Below, piece by piece: positions 17,676 through 26,851 of a DNA stretch of 64,000 nt; within the stretch, counting starts at the first letter, position 1; the number at the start of each line of letters is the position of its first letter. Origin of the DNA: Dehalococcoidia bacterium (GTDB taxonomy: Bacteria; Chloroflexota; Dehalococcoidia; Bin125); assembly GCA_022825855.1 (NCBI GenBank), contig JAJDWB010000019.1, positions 124,001-188,000 of the forward strand, written 5' to 3'. The position numbers and the translations under genes are program-made. Below the pieces are notes generated by a model. That model was not told the origin of the DNA, searched no databases, and saw only the letters and a program-made list of their open reading frames with translations.

Positions 17676-18523
17676 TGCACGAAGAAATATACGACGGGCA
17701 GCCCGAAGAGCAGGGAATCGAGTCGATCGAGCACCCCGCCGTGCCCGGGAATCAGGTTGGAGGAGTCCTTGACGTCCATCGCCCGCTTGAACAGCGACTC
17801 GACCAGGTCGCCCAACTGTGACAGCACCGGCAGCACAATCGCCAGCAGGACGAGCGGCCAGATCTCTACGTCGAGCCCGAAGATCTGATCGAGCGCAATC
17901 GTGGCCCCAAATCCGCCGAGCCAGCCGAACAGCGCACCCTCGACCGTCTTGTTGGGCGAGACGGACGGGGCGAGCTGATGCCGCCCCAGCAGTCGTCCGC
18001 CCGCATAAGCGGCCGCGTCCGTTGACATCACCGCCAACATCGCCAGCAGCACCCACTCGACTCCCTGCTCGAATCCTCGAACGAAGATGAACGCCGCGCC
18101 CGGCACGGCCAGGTAGAGAACTCCGCCGATCATCGCCAGCCCGCCGCTCACCACCCTGCGCAACTGCACGGGATCGGGCGTCGACACCCGTGCGACGGCT
18201 GAGATCGTGGTCACCCCGGCGATCGCCAGTGTGCCGATGATCAGCGGGGTCAGGACCGGCAACTTGGGGTGTACCGCAGCGGCAATGATCGCCGCGACCG
18301 TGGCGTCGGCGACAAGGAACAGGGCGCTGCGTGGATTGACGCCGACAATCACGGCGATCTCGCCCAGGGCGATCACGAGCGCCAGCGCGATCAGAGCGGC
18401 GAAGAGATTGGGACCAACCAGAATCGCGCCGATGATGATCGGCATGCCCACCGCTGCGCTTGCCAGCCTCAGCCCAAACCCGCCGGCCAGCAGCCGTTCG
18501 CGCCGAGACTCGCTAGTCGCCAT
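17663..18523 (-). CDS. cdsA: Phosphatidate cytidylyltransferase
   Basis: Integral membrane enzyme that makes CDP-diacylglycerol from phosphatidate and CTP. About 286 residues from the ATG at 18523; an upstream in-frame ATG at 18586 lies deep inside uppS and is less likely. About eight hydrophobic segments precede the family signature near the C-terminus, KDSSNLIPGHGGVLDRLDS. It overlaps uppS by 11 bases and dxr by 13, consistent with one tightly coupled operon. Confidence 0.94.
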   Translation of the reverse strand: MATSESRRERLLAGGFGLRLASAAVGMPIIIGAILVGPNLFAALIALALVIALGEIAVIVGVNPRSALFLVADATVAAIIAAAVHPKLPVLTPLIIGTLAIAGVTTISAVARVSTPDPVQLRRVVSGGLAMIGGVLYLAVPGAAFIFVRGFEQGVEWVLLAMLAVMSTDAAAYAGGRLLGRHQLAPSVSPNKTVEGALFGWLGGFGATIALDQIFGLDVEIWPLVLLAIVLPVLSQLGDLVESLFKRAMDVKDSSNLIPGHGGVLDRLDSLLFGLPVVYFFVQWTT

Positions 18524-19316
18524 TGGCGGGTCGTCCGCCGAAGTTACGGGTTCGCTGGGCAAAGGCGGCCAACGCCTCGTCGACATCGCGTTCGCCGAAA
18601 TCGGGCCAATACGTGTCGGAGAACAGGTACTCCGCGTACGCCGCCTGCCAGAGCAGGAAGTTGGAGACCCGCTGGTCTCCGCCGGTGCGGATGATCAGGT
18701 CGGGATCGGGTAACTCGCGTGTGTAGAGATACCTGGAGATGGTGCGCTCCGATATCTCATCGGGGCTGACGCCGTCGGCCACCATCCGGCGCATCGCGTC
18801 GACCAGCTCCGCTCGCGAGCCGTAGTTGAAGGCGACGCAGACGGTCATCCGATCATTGTGCCGCGTGAGCTGGATCGCCTCATCGATCTTGCGCCGCAGG
18901 CGCGCGTCCAGCGCGTCGATCCGGCCGATGTAACGCAGCTTGATCCCTGCCTCATGCAACGGCTTCACTTCTCGATCGATCGTGGACGAGAGAATCCGCA
19001 TCAGGCCGCGCACTTCGGGACCGGGCCGCTTCCAGTTCTCCGTGGAGAAGGCGAACAGGGTCAGGCAGCGAACACCGCGCTCGGCGAAGGCCTCGATCGC
19101 GGCGCGGATGTTCTCGGTGCCGGCACGGTGTCCGTCCGTGGGCCGCAAGCCTCGTTGTGCCGCCCAGCGACCGTTGCCGTCCATGATCACGGCGACGTGC
19201 CGCGGAATCGGCGTCGACTCCGGGGCGTGAACGCCGTTCATCGACGCGCGCCGACGCGCATCCGGGAGCGTGGGTGGGGCGGGCGTGACAACGCCGGAGG
19301 CAAGAGGGGTAGACAC
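18513..19316 (-). CDS. uppS: Isoprenyl transferase (undecaprenyl diphosphate synthase)
   Basis: cis-Prenyltransferase making the C55 lipid carrier for cell-wall synthesis. The motifs HVAVIMDGNGRWA with the catalytic Asp, FAFSTENWKRP, and DLIIRTGGDQRVSNFLLWQ are all present. Total length is 267 residues; a ~37-residue N-terminal extension precedes the conserved core, so an internal start (for example the Met at about residue 26) is possible. It starts 2 bases after the frr stop codon. Confidence 0.95.
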   Translation of the reverse strand: MSTPLASGVVTPAPPTLPDARRRASMNGVHAPESTPIPRHVAVIMDGNGRWAAQRGLRPTDGHRAGTENIRAAIEAFAERGVRCLTLFAFSTENWKRPGPEVRGLMRILSSTIDREVKPLHEAGIKLRYIGRIDALDARLRRKIDEAIQLTRHNDRMTVCVAFNYGSRAELVDAMRRMVADGVSPDEISERTISRYLYTRELPDPDLIIRTGGDQRVSNFLLWQAAYAEYLFSDTYWPDFGERDVDEALAAFAQRTRNFGGRPANGD

Positions 19317-19318
19317 AA

Positions 19319-19891
19319 CTAGACCTCGAGGAGCTCGCGCTCCTTCTGACTGCCCGCAGCATCAACTTTAGCGATGAATTCGCCGGTCAGCGTGTCGAGT
19401 TGCGTTTCCGCGCGGCGCTCTTCGTCCTGCGACAGGTCGCCGTCGCGCTGCATGTGACGCAGTTCGTCGTGGATGTGTCGGCGCACGTTGCGGATCGCCA
19501 CGCGGGCCGTCTCCGTCTTCTGATGCACGACCTTGACCAGGTCGCGGCGCCGTTCCTCGGTCAGTTCCGGAAGCGCCAGCCGGATCAGAATCCCGTCCGA
19601 CTGCGGATTGATTCCGATGTCCGATGTCTGGATCGCCTTGGTGATCGGATCGAACGCATTCTTGTCCCACGGCTGAATTGCAATCAATCGAGCCTCGGGC
19701 GTCGAGATCGTCGCCAACTGATTCAGCGCCATGGTCGTGCCGTAGTAATCGACTCGGAGCTGATCGACCAGCGAGGTGTGGGCGCGTCCGGTGCGCACGA
19801 CCATCAGATCGCGTTCGAGCGCGTGAACGGCGCCCTCCATTCGCGAATTGGCATCGTCGAAGGCCAGGTCGAGCAGCTCGTGTTCCGACAT
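19319..19891 (-). CDS. frr: Ribosome recycling factor
   Basis: Releases ribosomes from mRNA after termination, together with EF-G. The 190 residues from the ATG at 19891 match the family's ~185; the start has GGAG just upstream. The open frame extends further upstream but would overlap pyrH by dozens of bases. Conserved RRF text includes RTGRAHTSLVDQLRVDYYG, QPWDKN and the C-terminal LTEERRRDLVK helix. It is followed almost immediately by uppS. Confidence 0.96.
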   Translation of the reverse strand: MSEHELLDLAFDDANSRMEGAVHALERDLMVVRTGRAHTSLVDQLRVDYYGTTMALNQLATISTPEARLIAIQPWDKNAFDPITKAIQTSDIGINPQSDGILIRLALPELTEERRRDLVKVVHQKTETARVAIRNVRRHIHDELRHMQRDGDLSQDEERRAETQLDTLTGEFIAKVDAAGSQKERELLEV

Positions 19892-19928
19892 GTCGCGCTC
19901 CAGTCGCGCCCGGACCTCCGGACTGGCG

Positions 19929-20687
19929 TCAGTCGGCCAGCCGTGTGACTCCGTGATCGACGCGGGTGCCGGCGCGTTCCAGGTCGGGACCGTCAATCAC
20001 CGTCTTCACGATAGCGCCAGCCGACTCGATGTTGAACACGACGATCGGCAGCGAGTGCTCCTCGCACAGCGCCAGCGCCGAAGCGTCCATCAGCACGCCC
20101 AGACTTTGCTGGAGCGCGTCGCGGTAGTTCAGGTGCGCATAGCGTTTCGCTGTCGGGTCGAGCGCCGGATCGGCGGTGTAGACGCCGTCGGTGCCGTGCT
20201 TGCCCATCAGCAGCCGGTCTGCGTCGAGCTCGATTCCCCGCAGCGCGGCTGCCGTGTCGGTGGTCACATAGGGATTACCGGTGCCGCCAACGCAGAGCAC
20301 GATCCGCCCCTTCTCCAGGTGGCGGATCGCCCGGCGCCTGATGAAGATCTCGGATACCTGCCTGACCTGCAAGGCCGACATCGTCCGCACTTCGCAGCCG
20401 GCCGCCTCGATCGCGTCCTGCAGCGCCAGACCGTTGATCACGGTAGCCAGCATCCCGGCGTAGTGCGCCGTCGCTTCGGTCATACCCAGTTCCGCCGCCA
20501 GCCGTCCGCGAAACAGGTTGCCGCCGCCGACCACCACGCCAATCTCGACGCCGCGATTGCGGCACTCCACGATCTGGCGCGCGATGTCGTTCAGCGCCGT
20601 CGAGTCGATGCCTGAGTCTCGCTGACCCTGCAGCGACTCGCCTGAAACCTTAAGGACGACTCGTGAGTTGGCAGTCGTGGCGGTCAT
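19929..20687 (-). CDS. pyrH: UMP kinase
   Basis: Hexameric bacterial UMP kinase of the amino-acid kinase fold, phosphorylating UMP to UDP. The 252-residue protein has the N-terminal VVLKVSGESLQG, VVGGGNLFRG, the GMLATVINGLALQDAIE helix and CVGGTGNPYVTTDTAAALR. It lies between tsf and frr, its usual place in this operon. Confidence 0.96.
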   Translation of the reverse strand: MTATTANSRVVLKVSGESLQGQRDSGIDSTALNDIARQIVECRNRGVEIGVVVGGGNLFRGRLAAELGMTEATAHYAGMLATVINGLALQDAIEAAGCEVRTMSALQVRQVSEIFIRRRAIRHLEKGRIVLCVGGTGNPYVTTDTAAALRGIELDADRLLMGKHGTDGVYTADPALDPTAKRYAHLNYRDALQQSLGVLMDASALALCEEHSLPIVVFNIESAGAIVKTVIDGPDLERAGTRVDHGVTRLAD

Positions 20688-20747
20688 CGGAGGCGCTTAC
20701 CTGCCATTCGAGCCACTCGAGACTGCCGCGGCGGACGGGCCGAGACC

Positions 20748-21242
20748 TTACTCGCCCATTTCGTATCGAGTAAAACGGGCGACCTCGATCTTCTCGCCGA
20801 TCGACGCGATCACATCGTTGATCCGGTCGGCGATCGTCTGCGAACCGTCGCGGATGAACTCCTGGTCGAGCAGAGCCACCGCGTCCGGCTCGGCGTCCGA
20901 GGGAATGTCTTCGGAGCTCACGGCAGCCGGGTTCATCGAGGCGATCTGCATCGCGATGTCCTTGGCCAGGTCCTGGAACTGGTCGGTCTTGGCCACAAAG
21001 TCGGTCTCGCAACGCAGGTCCACGAGCACGCCGATCCGTCCGCCGTGGATGTAGCTGTGGATCAGTCCCTGGCTCGCGGCCTTGTCCGCTCGCTTGGCGG
21101 CAGTGGCAATGCCCTTCTCGCGCAACGCGAGCCGCGCCTGCTCCATGTCGCCGTTGGCCTCGGTCAGCGCTTGACGGCAATCCATGACGCCGGCGCCGGT
21201 TTCGGCCCGCAGGGCCTTGATCTGGTCAATCGTTACGGGCAC
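20748..21242 (-). CDS. tsf: Elongation factor Ts (short form)
   Basis: Guanine-nucleotide exchange factor for EF-Tu. At 164 residues it is a short form: N-terminal UBA-like domain with LRAETGAGVMDCRQAL, then RGLIHSY-like text (SQGLIHSYIH), and the core CETDFVAKTDQFQDLAKDIAMQIA. The long coiled-coil and second core subdomain of the E. coli protein are missing, as in Thermus-type EF-Ts. Its position after rpsB is standard. Confidence 0.95.
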   Translation of the reverse strand: MPVTIDQIKALRAETGAGVMDCRQALTEANGDMEQARLALREKGIATAAKRADKAASQGLIHSYIHGGRIGVLVDLRCETDFVAKTDQFQDLAKDIAMQIASMNPAAVSSEDIPSDAEPDAVALLDQEFIRDGSQTIADRINDVIASIGEKIEVARFTRYEMGE

Positions 21243-21315
21243 GTTGGTTGCTCCTCTGAACGTCGGTTGGGTTGTGACAGCTCGGGCTGCTCGGAATCGG
21301 AATCAGGCGAATCGG

Positions 21316-22065
21316 TTAGTCCGCCACGGCGGCCGCTTCGGCCTCCTCGTACGCTTCCTCGCCCTCGACGGCGCTCTGGCGCATCATGCCGCCCGACTGG
21401 GCGGCGTCGGCGATCTGCGCCGTCAGCAGCCGCACGGCGCGGATGGCATCGTCGTTGGAAGGAATCGGATAGTCGATCAGGTTCGGGTCGGAGTTGGTGT
21501 CGCAAACCGCGATGATCGGAATCTTCAACCGCCGTGCTTCCGCCACGGCGATGTGTTCGCGCGGCACGTCAACCACGAACAGTGCGCCGGGCGGCTCGTT
21601 CATGTCGCGCAGCCCGCGCAGATAGCGGTGCAGCCGGGTCAGCTTGTCGCGCAGCTTGAGCGCCTCTTTCTTGGGAAGCAGATCGAGCTGTCCGGCCTCT
21701 TCGCGCCGTTCCAGTTCAATCATGTAGTCGACCCGCTTGCGAATCGTAGGGAAGTTGGTCAGCGTACCGCCCAGCCAGCGAGTGACCACGTAGGGCATGT
21801 TGGCCCGGTCAGCCTCGTTGCGGATCACGTCTTGCGCCTGCCGCTTGGTGCCGACGAACAGAACCTGCTGACCACCGGCCGAAAGCTCGCGCACGAACTC
21901 GGTAGCCTCTTCCAGCCGGGTGACGGTCTGTGCGAGGTCGAGGATGTGGACCCCGTTGCGCGCGCCGTAGATGTAGGGCGCCATTTTCGGATTCCAGCGC
22001 CCGGTCTGGTGACCGAAGTGCACTCCGGCTTCCAGCAGGTCGCGCATTGAGATCGATGTCGTCAT
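21316..22065 (-). CDS. rpsB: 30S ribosomal protein S2
   Basis: Ribosomal protein of the small subunit, 249 residues. Family motifs: [57 protein letters not shown] and the C-terminal [20 protein letters not shown]. It is the first gene of the eight-gene minus-strand operon. GAGGAG precedes the ATG. Confidence 0.98.
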   Translation of the reverse strand: MTTSISMRDLLEAGVHFGHQTGRWNPKMAPYIYGARNGVHILDLAQTVTRLEEATEFVRELSAGGQQVLFVGTKRQAQDVIRNEADRANMPYVVTRWLGGTLTNFPTIRKRVDYMIELERREEAGQLDLLPKKEALKLRDKLTRLHRYLRGLRDMNEPPGALFVVDVPREHIAVAEARRLKIPIIAVCDTNSDPNLIDYPIPSNDDAIRAVRLLTAQIADAAQSGGMMRQSAVEGEEAYEEAEAAAVAD

Positions 22066-22132
22066 CCGGCTCCTCAGATGCTTCTCGCGTCAGGTCACGT
22101 CCGACCCGTCCCGCGGGCGGGCATGTGGATCG

Positions 22133-22138
22133 AGTATA
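22133..22138 (-). promoter_or_regulatory. Candidate -10 element of the rpsB operon
   Basis: TATACT on the minus strand, about 70 bases upstream of the rpsB start, is a good -10 hexamer. No convincing -35 hexamer is seen at 16-18 bases, so the promoter is tentative. The leader between here and rpsB contains G/C-rich inverted repeats that could serve S2 autoregulation; this is speculation. Confidence 0.4.
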
Positions 22139-22222
22139 CGCATGTGTCACGGACAAGCGCACCCAGCCCAGCTTCGTGATAGCTTACGCAATGTTGTCCC
22201 ATGTTCTTTGCGGAGGAAGTTC

Positions 22223-22540
22223 GTGCCCCGCTACGTGTACGAGTGTTTCGAGTGCGGTCACACGGTTGAGAAGCTTGAGGGCTGGAGCGCCCCGGCGCAG
22301 CAGCCCTGCACCGAGTGCGACCAGACATTGCAGCGCATCCCCAGCCCGCCTGCGATTGTCTTCAAGGGCTCCGGCTGGTACTCGACCGACAGCAAGAAGA
22401 GCAACTGGAAGTCGCGACGCGACGAGGATCGCGACGGCGGTCCCGAGTCCGGCGACGAGTCAGGCTCCGAGAGCGAATCCGCGTCGAGCGACGCCGCCGG
22501 ATCGCCCGAGCGCGAGCCGTCCACGGCAGCCACCGACTGA
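22223..22540 (+). CDS. FmdB-family zinc-ribbon protein
   Basis: 105-residue protein starting at GTG 22223, set by GGAGGA ending five bases upstream. The N-terminal zinc ribbon has Cys8, Cys11, Cys28 and Cys31 (ECFECG and CTEC), as in the FmdB/CxxC regulatory family. It continues with the family phrase KGSGWYSTD and ends in a charged, serine/aspartate-rich tail. The role is uncertain; members are annotated as putative regulators. It is divergent from rpsB and precedes dtd by 33 bases. Confidence 0.87.
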   Translation: MPRYVYECFECGHTVEKLEGWSAPAQQPCTECDQTLQRIPSPPAIVFKGSGWYSTDSKKSNWKSRRDEDRDGGPESGDESGSESESASSDAAGSPEREPSTAATD

Positions 22541-22573
22541 CCTCCGCGCCATCGCGCGTTCCCGGTCCTTCGT

Positions 22574-23038
22574 ATGAAAGTCGTCCTGCAACGCGTGAGC
22601 CGCGCCTCGGTCACCGTCGCCGATCGCACGGTCGGCGCCATCGATGCGGGACTCCTGATTCTCGTTGGGGTGGCCGTTGGCGACACTCAGGCGCAGGCGG
22701 AGTCGCTCGCGGCCAAGGTCTCTGGCCTGCGCATCTTCGCCGACGCCGAGGGCCGGTTCAACGAGAGCGTCCGCGACATCGGCGGTGCCGCCCTGGTCGT
22801 CAGTCAGTTCACGTTGCACGCCGATGTGCGCAAAGGCCGGCGTCCCGCATTCACCGCGGCCGCTCGCCCCGAAGTCGCCGAGCCCTTGGTCGACCACTTC
22901 GCGCAGGCGCTGCGCTCCCATGGGGTGCCAGTCGAGACCGGCGAGTTTGGAGCAATGATGTCCGTGGAGCTGGTCAACGACGGCCCCTTCACCATCGTGA
23001 TCGACTCGGCCGATCTCGAACGCCCGCGCCGGGGCTGA
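22574..23038 (+). CDS. dtd: D-aminoacyl-tRNA deacylase
   Basis: Removes D-amino acids (and glycine mischarged on tRNA-Ala) from tRNA. The 154-residue protein begins [15 protein letters not shown], has the oxyanion motif SQFTL in [17 protein letters not shown], and near the C-terminus [10 protein letters not shown] in place of the common NxGPVT. It probably shares a transcript with the FmdB-like gene upstream and converges with nadC. Confidence 0.94.
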   Translation: MKVVLQRVSRASVTVADRTVGAIDAGLLILVGVAVGDTQAQAESLAAKVSGLRIFADAEGRFNESVRDIGGAALVVSQFTLHADVRKGRRPAFTAAARPEVAEPLVDHFAQALRSHGVPVETGEFGAMMSVELVNDGPFTIVIDSADLERPRRG

Positions 23039-23109
23039 AACCGTAGGCCCCAACTCGCCTTTCCGGCGGCAAGCGGGTGACTGACGCCCCGATGTCGGCA
23101 CAGCGCGGT

Positions 23110-23973
23110 TCAGTCGATGTCGATATCCAGCGCGATGTCCAGCGACGGCGCGGAGTGGGTCAGCGCGCCCAGCGAAATGAAGTCGACGCCCGCCCGGGCA
23201 ATCTCGGGAATCTGCTCAATCGTGATCCCGCCGCTGGCCTCCGTGCGGGCGTGGTACACACGCGCGACCTCGACTGCCGCCGGCAGATCGTCGACCGCGA
23301 AGTTGTCCAACAACAGCGAACTGGCTCCTGCGTCGAGCGCCTCTCGCGCTTCCTCCAGGTCGGTCACTTCGACCTCGACGCCGGTCGCCGGTCCGACGTG
23401 GGCAATCACCGCGCGGACAGCGTCGCCAAGCGTCCCTCCGGCCAACCTGACCGAGGCGATGTGATTGTCCTTGATCAACACGCCGGCGGCGAGCGAGTCA
23501 CGATGATTGAGCCCGCCGCCGCAGCGGACCGCGTAACGCTCGGCTGGTCGTAGTCCCGGCGTAGTCTTGCGCGTGTCGAGTATCTTCGTGCGCGTCCCGG
23601 CCGCCGCGACGGCTTGCGCGGTCAGGGTCGCCGTGCCGCTCAGCCGCTGCAGCCAGTTCAGCGCCGTGCGCTCGGCCCGCAGCAGCGGGTCGAGTTGTCC
23701 GCCGACGTCGGCAATCGGCTGCCCGGCCGAGACCGGATCGCCGTCGCTGACCTGGGGCAGAAAGCGCACGTCCGGATCCAGCCCCGCGAACGCCGCCAGC
23801 GCGAAATCAAGCCCGCAGATCACGCCCTCCGCCCGCGCCGTGAGTTGAGCGCTGCCTTGCCGCCAGTCGATCCACTTGCTCAGCGAGCCGGTCGTCAGAT
23901 CAAGGTCGGCCCGATCCTCGGCCAGCGATGCGTCGACCAGACGCTGAACCACGTTCAGGTCAAGCGCCGTCAT
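23110..23973 (-). CDS. nadC: Nicotinate-nucleotide pyrophosphorylase (carboxylating)
   Basis: Quinolinate phosphoribosyltransferase, converting quinolinate and PRPP to nicotinate mononucleotide, the third step of de novo NAD synthesis. The 287-residue protein has LNWLQRLSGTATLTA, the substrate loop LDTRKTTPGLR, and LIKDNHIASV; the C-terminal barrel has SGGITIEQI. The ATG at 23973 overlaps the nadB stop by 4 bases (ATGA), so the genes are coupled. Confidence 0.96.
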   Translation of the reverse strand: MTALDLNVVQRLVDASLAEDRADLDLTTGSLSKWIDWRQGSAQLTARAEGVICGLDFALAAFAGLDPDVRFLPQVSDGDPVSAGQPIADVGGQLDPLLRAERTALNWLQRLSGTATLTAQAVAAAGTRTKILDTRKTTPGLRPAERYAVRCGGGLNHRDSLAAGVLIKDNHIASVRLAGGTLGDAVRAVIAHVGPATGVEVEVTDLEEAREALDAGASSLLLDNFAVDDLPAAVEVARVYHARTEASGGITIEQIPEIARAGVDFISLGALTHSAPSLDIALDIDID

Positions 23974-25472
23974 TCTCGCGCCAGCTGCCAGAGACTGTGC
24001 CTCCGCCAGGCGGGGTCTTCCTCGGCAAAGTCCAGCCGCAAGTGCGACCCGCGTGACTCTGCGCGCTGCAGCGCCGCCTCGGTAATCAGCCGCGCCGTCA
24101 GCGTCGCCAGCGGCAACGACGGCTGGCTCGATGTCGTCGGCTCCGCCGACCACTCGCCAAATCGATCCAGCGCGCTCCGCAGACCAGCGCCGCTGCGTGT
24201 GATCCCGACCAGTTCGTTCATTGTCCCTTGCAGAGTCTCCATAGATGGCGCACTGCCCTCGAGTCGCCAGCGGAGGCTGCGCGCCTCGCCGTCCGGCGCT
24301 TGGGCCGGACCCGCCTCGCGGCGAATCGCTTCAATCGCCCGCGACGAGAAGACCGCAGCCTCCAGCAGCGAGTTTGACGCCACCCGGTTCGCCCCGTGCG
24401 CCCCGGTCGAAGCGCATTCGCCGGCCGCGTACAGTCCGGACACAGTCGTCCGTCCGTCAACGTCCGTGTAGACGCCGCCCATGTGATAGTGCGCCGCCGG
24501 CGCGACGGGAATCGGCCCCGCCGTAATGTCTTTTCCGCGATCCAGCGCGCCGCGGTAGACGCCGGGGAATCGCCCGCGCAGGTAGTCGGCATCCATGTGC
24601 GAGATGTCCAGCATCACGTGGTCGGCGCAGTCGCGACGCATGGTCTCGGTGATCGCGCGCGCAACGACCGACCGTGGCGCCAGTTCGGCGTCGGGATGGA
24701 CCCGAGTCATGAACCGATTCCCGGCCTCGTCGAGCAACACTGCGCCCTCGCCGCGCAGCGCCTCCGAAATCAGGAATGCGCCGTCTCCACCGACCAGCGC
24801 CGTCGGATGAAACTGGACGAACTCAGGGTCGCGCACCACGGCCCCGGCCCGGAAGGCGAGCGCGATCCCGTCGCCGGTCGCGCTCTCGGGATTGGTCGTC
24901 GTCCGATACAGCGCCCCCGCGCCGCCGGTCGCCAACAGCACAGCATCGGCGAGCAACGTCTCACGCCCATCTTCTTCGGTCGTCGCCCCAACGCAGCGTC
25001 CCGCCTCGACGATCAACTCGCCTACCGTCACATCGGTGCGGACGTCGACTCCCGACTCCGCCAGCCGATCGCCAAGGGCGGACTGAATGTGCACCCCGGT
25101 CTGGTCGCCGCCGGCGTGCAGGACGCGAGGAGTGCTGTGCGCACCCTCGGTCGCTAGCGCCAGCATCCCGCTTGGGTCGCGGTCGAACTCGACGCCGAGG
25201 CGCAGCAGCCGTTCGATCGCCTCGGGACCGTCGCTGGTGAGCGCGTGCACCGCGTCCGGATCGCACAGACCGGCGCCGGCGCGGATCGTGTCTTCGGCGT
25301 GCAGGCGAGGATCGTCCAGCGCCGCGATCGCTGCGGCGATCCCGCCCTGCGCCCGCTGGGTATTCGTCTGCTCCAGCGGACCCTTGCTCAGCAGCGTGAC
25401 ATCGGCAAACTCCGACGCCAGCAGGGCGGCATTGATGCCGGCCAGTCCGCTGCCGATGACGAGGATGCGCAT
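23970..25472 (-). CDS. nadB: L-aspartate oxidase
   Basis: FAD flavoprotein that oxidises aspartate to iminoaspartate, first step of NAD synthesis. The 500-residue protein begins with the FAD turn VIGSGLAGINAALLA; it has TQRAQGGIAAAI, the substrate region HPTAL, and HYHMGGVYTDVDGRTTVSGLYAAGECA. The family resembles fumarate reductase flavoproteins but lacks their partner subunits. It lies between nadA and nadC in one operon. Confidence 0.95.
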   Translation of the reverse strand: MRILVIGSGLAGINAALLASEFADVTLLSKGPLEQTNTQRAQGGIAAAIAALDDPRLHAEDTIRAGAGLCDPDAVHALTSDGPEAIERLLRLGVEFDRDPSGMLALATEGAHSTPRVLHAGGDQTGVHIQSALGDRLAESGVDVRTDVTVGELIVEAGRCVGATTEEDGRETLLADAVLLATGGAGALYRTTTNPESATGDGIALAFRAGAVVRDPEFVQFHPTALVGGDGAFLISEALRGEGAVLLDEAGNRFMTRVHPDAELAPRSVVARAITETMRRDCADHVMLDISHMDADYLRGRFPGVYRGALDRGKDITAGPIPVAPAAHYHMGGVYTDVDGRTTVSGLYAAGECASTGAHGANRVASNSLLEAAVFSSRAIEAIRREAGPAQAPDGEARSLRWRLEGSAPSMETLQGTMNELVGITRSGAGLRSALDRFGEWSAEPTTSSQPSLPLATLTARLITEAALQRAESRGSHLRLDFAEEDPAWRRHSLWQLARE

Positions 25473-25491
25473 CTGGCTCGACCGCGCGCGT

Positions 25492-26709
25492 CTAGGTGAT
25501 CGCCAGCATGCGGTCGAGCGCGACCCGGGCCCATTCCCGCGTGTCTTCGTCGACCGTGATCGGATTGACGACCCGGCCCTCGACCAGCGATTCGGTCACC
25601 CAGGCCAGGTAGGCCGGGTGGATTCGGTACATCGTCGCGCAGGGGCAGACGACCGGGTCTAGGCAGAAGGCGGTCTTGCCCTCCCCTGCGACCTCGTCGT
25701 TGAGCCGGTGCACGAGATTGATCTCGGTGCCCACCGCGTAGACGCCTGGCGGCCCGTTGCGCACGTAGTTGATGATGAACTCGGTCGAGCCGTCGGCGTC
25801 CGCCGCGTCGACCACCTGCTGTGTGCACTCGGGATGGACTACCACGCGCACGCCGGGATGCTCCTCGCGCGCCTGCTCGATCTGCTCGACGCGGAAGCGG
25901 ATGTGAACCGAGCAGTGTCCCTGCCAGAGCAGGATCTTGCTCTGCGCAATTCGATCCTCGGTCAGCCCGCCGTTGACCTTGCGCGGGCTCCAGACGGCAG
26001 TCTGGCTCTGCGGGTCGATGCCCAGCCGCTTGCCCGTGTTGCGTCCCAGGTGTTGATCGGGGAAGAACAGGACCTGATCGCCCTGCTCAAAGGCCCACTC
26101 CAGCACTGCCGTCGCGTTGGACGAGGTGCAGACCGCGCCGCCGTTCTTGCCGACGAACGCTTTCAGCGAGGCGGCGGAGTTCATGTAGGTAATCGGGATC
26201 ACGCGCTCGGTGTCGACCACCTCGCTCAGGTCGGCCCAGGCGTCGTAGACATCCTCCGGCTGAGCCATGTCGGCCATCGAGCAGCCTGCCGCTAGATTGG
26301 GCAGGATCACGGTTTGCTCAGGCGTAGTCAGGATGTCGGCGCTCTCGGCCATGAAATGGACGCCGCAGAAGACGATGTAGTCGGCCTCGGAGTTCTCCGC
26401 TGCCTGTTGCGCCAGCTTGAATGAGTCGCCGCGAAAGTCGGCGAACTCGATGATGTCATCGCGCTGGTAATGATGCCCGAGGATCAGCAGCCGTTCGCCC
26501 AGCTCCGCCCGCGCCGCCCGGATGCGCTCGCGCAACTCGTCGCCGGAGAGTCGCAGGTAATGATCGGGAATCTCGGGCTGCCAGTTCGGCAGATGCGGTT
26601 CCGATGCCAACGGCACGGTGGCGATGTCGGTCTCACAGGCCTCGTCGGGCAGGTTCGGCGGCAGAACCTCGGGCACGTAGCTGGTCTCGACGACGACGGC
26701 TTCGCTCAT
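25492..26709 (-). CDS. nadA: Quinolinate synthase
   Basis: [4Fe-4S] enzyme condensing iminoaspartate with dihydroxyacetone phosphate to quinolinate. Cluster cysteine candidates are in VFCGVHFMAESADIL, AVCTSSNA and PVVCPCATMY. LILGHHYQRDDIIEFADFRGDS is typical. The ATG at 26709 is preferred over the GTG/ATG near 26727 because the operator and promoter lie immediately upstream and the longer form would leave almost no leader. A ~60-residue N-terminal extension precedes the conserved core. First gene of nadABC, probably controlled by NrtR. Confidence 0.95.
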   Translation of the reverse strand: MSEAVVVETSYVPEVLPPNLPDEACETDIATVPLASEPHLPNWQPEIPDHYLRLSGDELRERIRAARAELGERLLILGHHYQRDDIIEFADFRGDSFKLAQQAAENSEADYIVFCGVHFMAESADILTTPEQTVILPNLAAGCSMADMAQPEDVYDAWADLSEVVDTERVIPITYMNSAASLKAFVGKNGGAVCTSSNATAVLEWAFEQGDQVLFFPDQHLGRNTGKRLGIDPQSQTAVWSPRKVNGGLTEDRIAQSKILLWQGHCSVHIRFRVEQIEQAREEHPGVRVVVHPECTQQVVDAADADGSTEFIINYVRNGPPGVYAVGTEINLVHRLNDEVAGEGKTAFCLDPVVCPCATMYRIHPAYLAWVTESLVEGRVVNPITVDEDTREWARVALDRMLAIT

Positions 26710-26728
26710 GACTATCAAACCCATCACT

Positions 26729-26747
26729 TAGTGTCAGTGTGACACTA
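26729..26747 (-). promoter_or_regulatory. Perfect inverted repeat, probable NrtR operator
   Basis: TAGTGTCA-3-TGACACTA is a perfect 8-bp inverted repeat with a 3-base spacer, placed between the nadA promoter and its start codon. The regulator gene next door encodes an NrtR-type protein, a family that binds palindromes near NAD-synthesis genes and is released by ADP-ribose or NAD derivatives. From its position just after the predicted transcription start, it should work as a repressor block. A half-site (AGTGTTA) overlaps the -10 region. Confidence 0.75.
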
Positions 26748-26760
26748 TCAATCCAGAACA

Positions 26761-26789
26761 GTGTTACAAATCCACATGGGAGTTGTCAA
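26761..26789 (-). promoter_or_regulatory. Predicted sigma70-type promoter of nadABC
   Basis: On the minus strand TTGACA (26789-26784) is followed by a 17-base spacer and TAACAC (26766-26761). The -35 hexamer and spacing are ideal. Transcription would start near 26754, just upstream of the inverted repeat and about 45 bases before the nadA ATG. Confidence 0.7.
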
Positions 26790-26851
26790 GAGCCGGTTGA
26801 TCGGATCGTGGATCAATCGACGCTCGACATAAGAGAAACGTCGCCCAGCGT

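Noticed and set aside
16149-17888. 579-codon plus-strand frame
   Set aside because: Antisense shadow of rseP, dxr and cdsA, without any domain.
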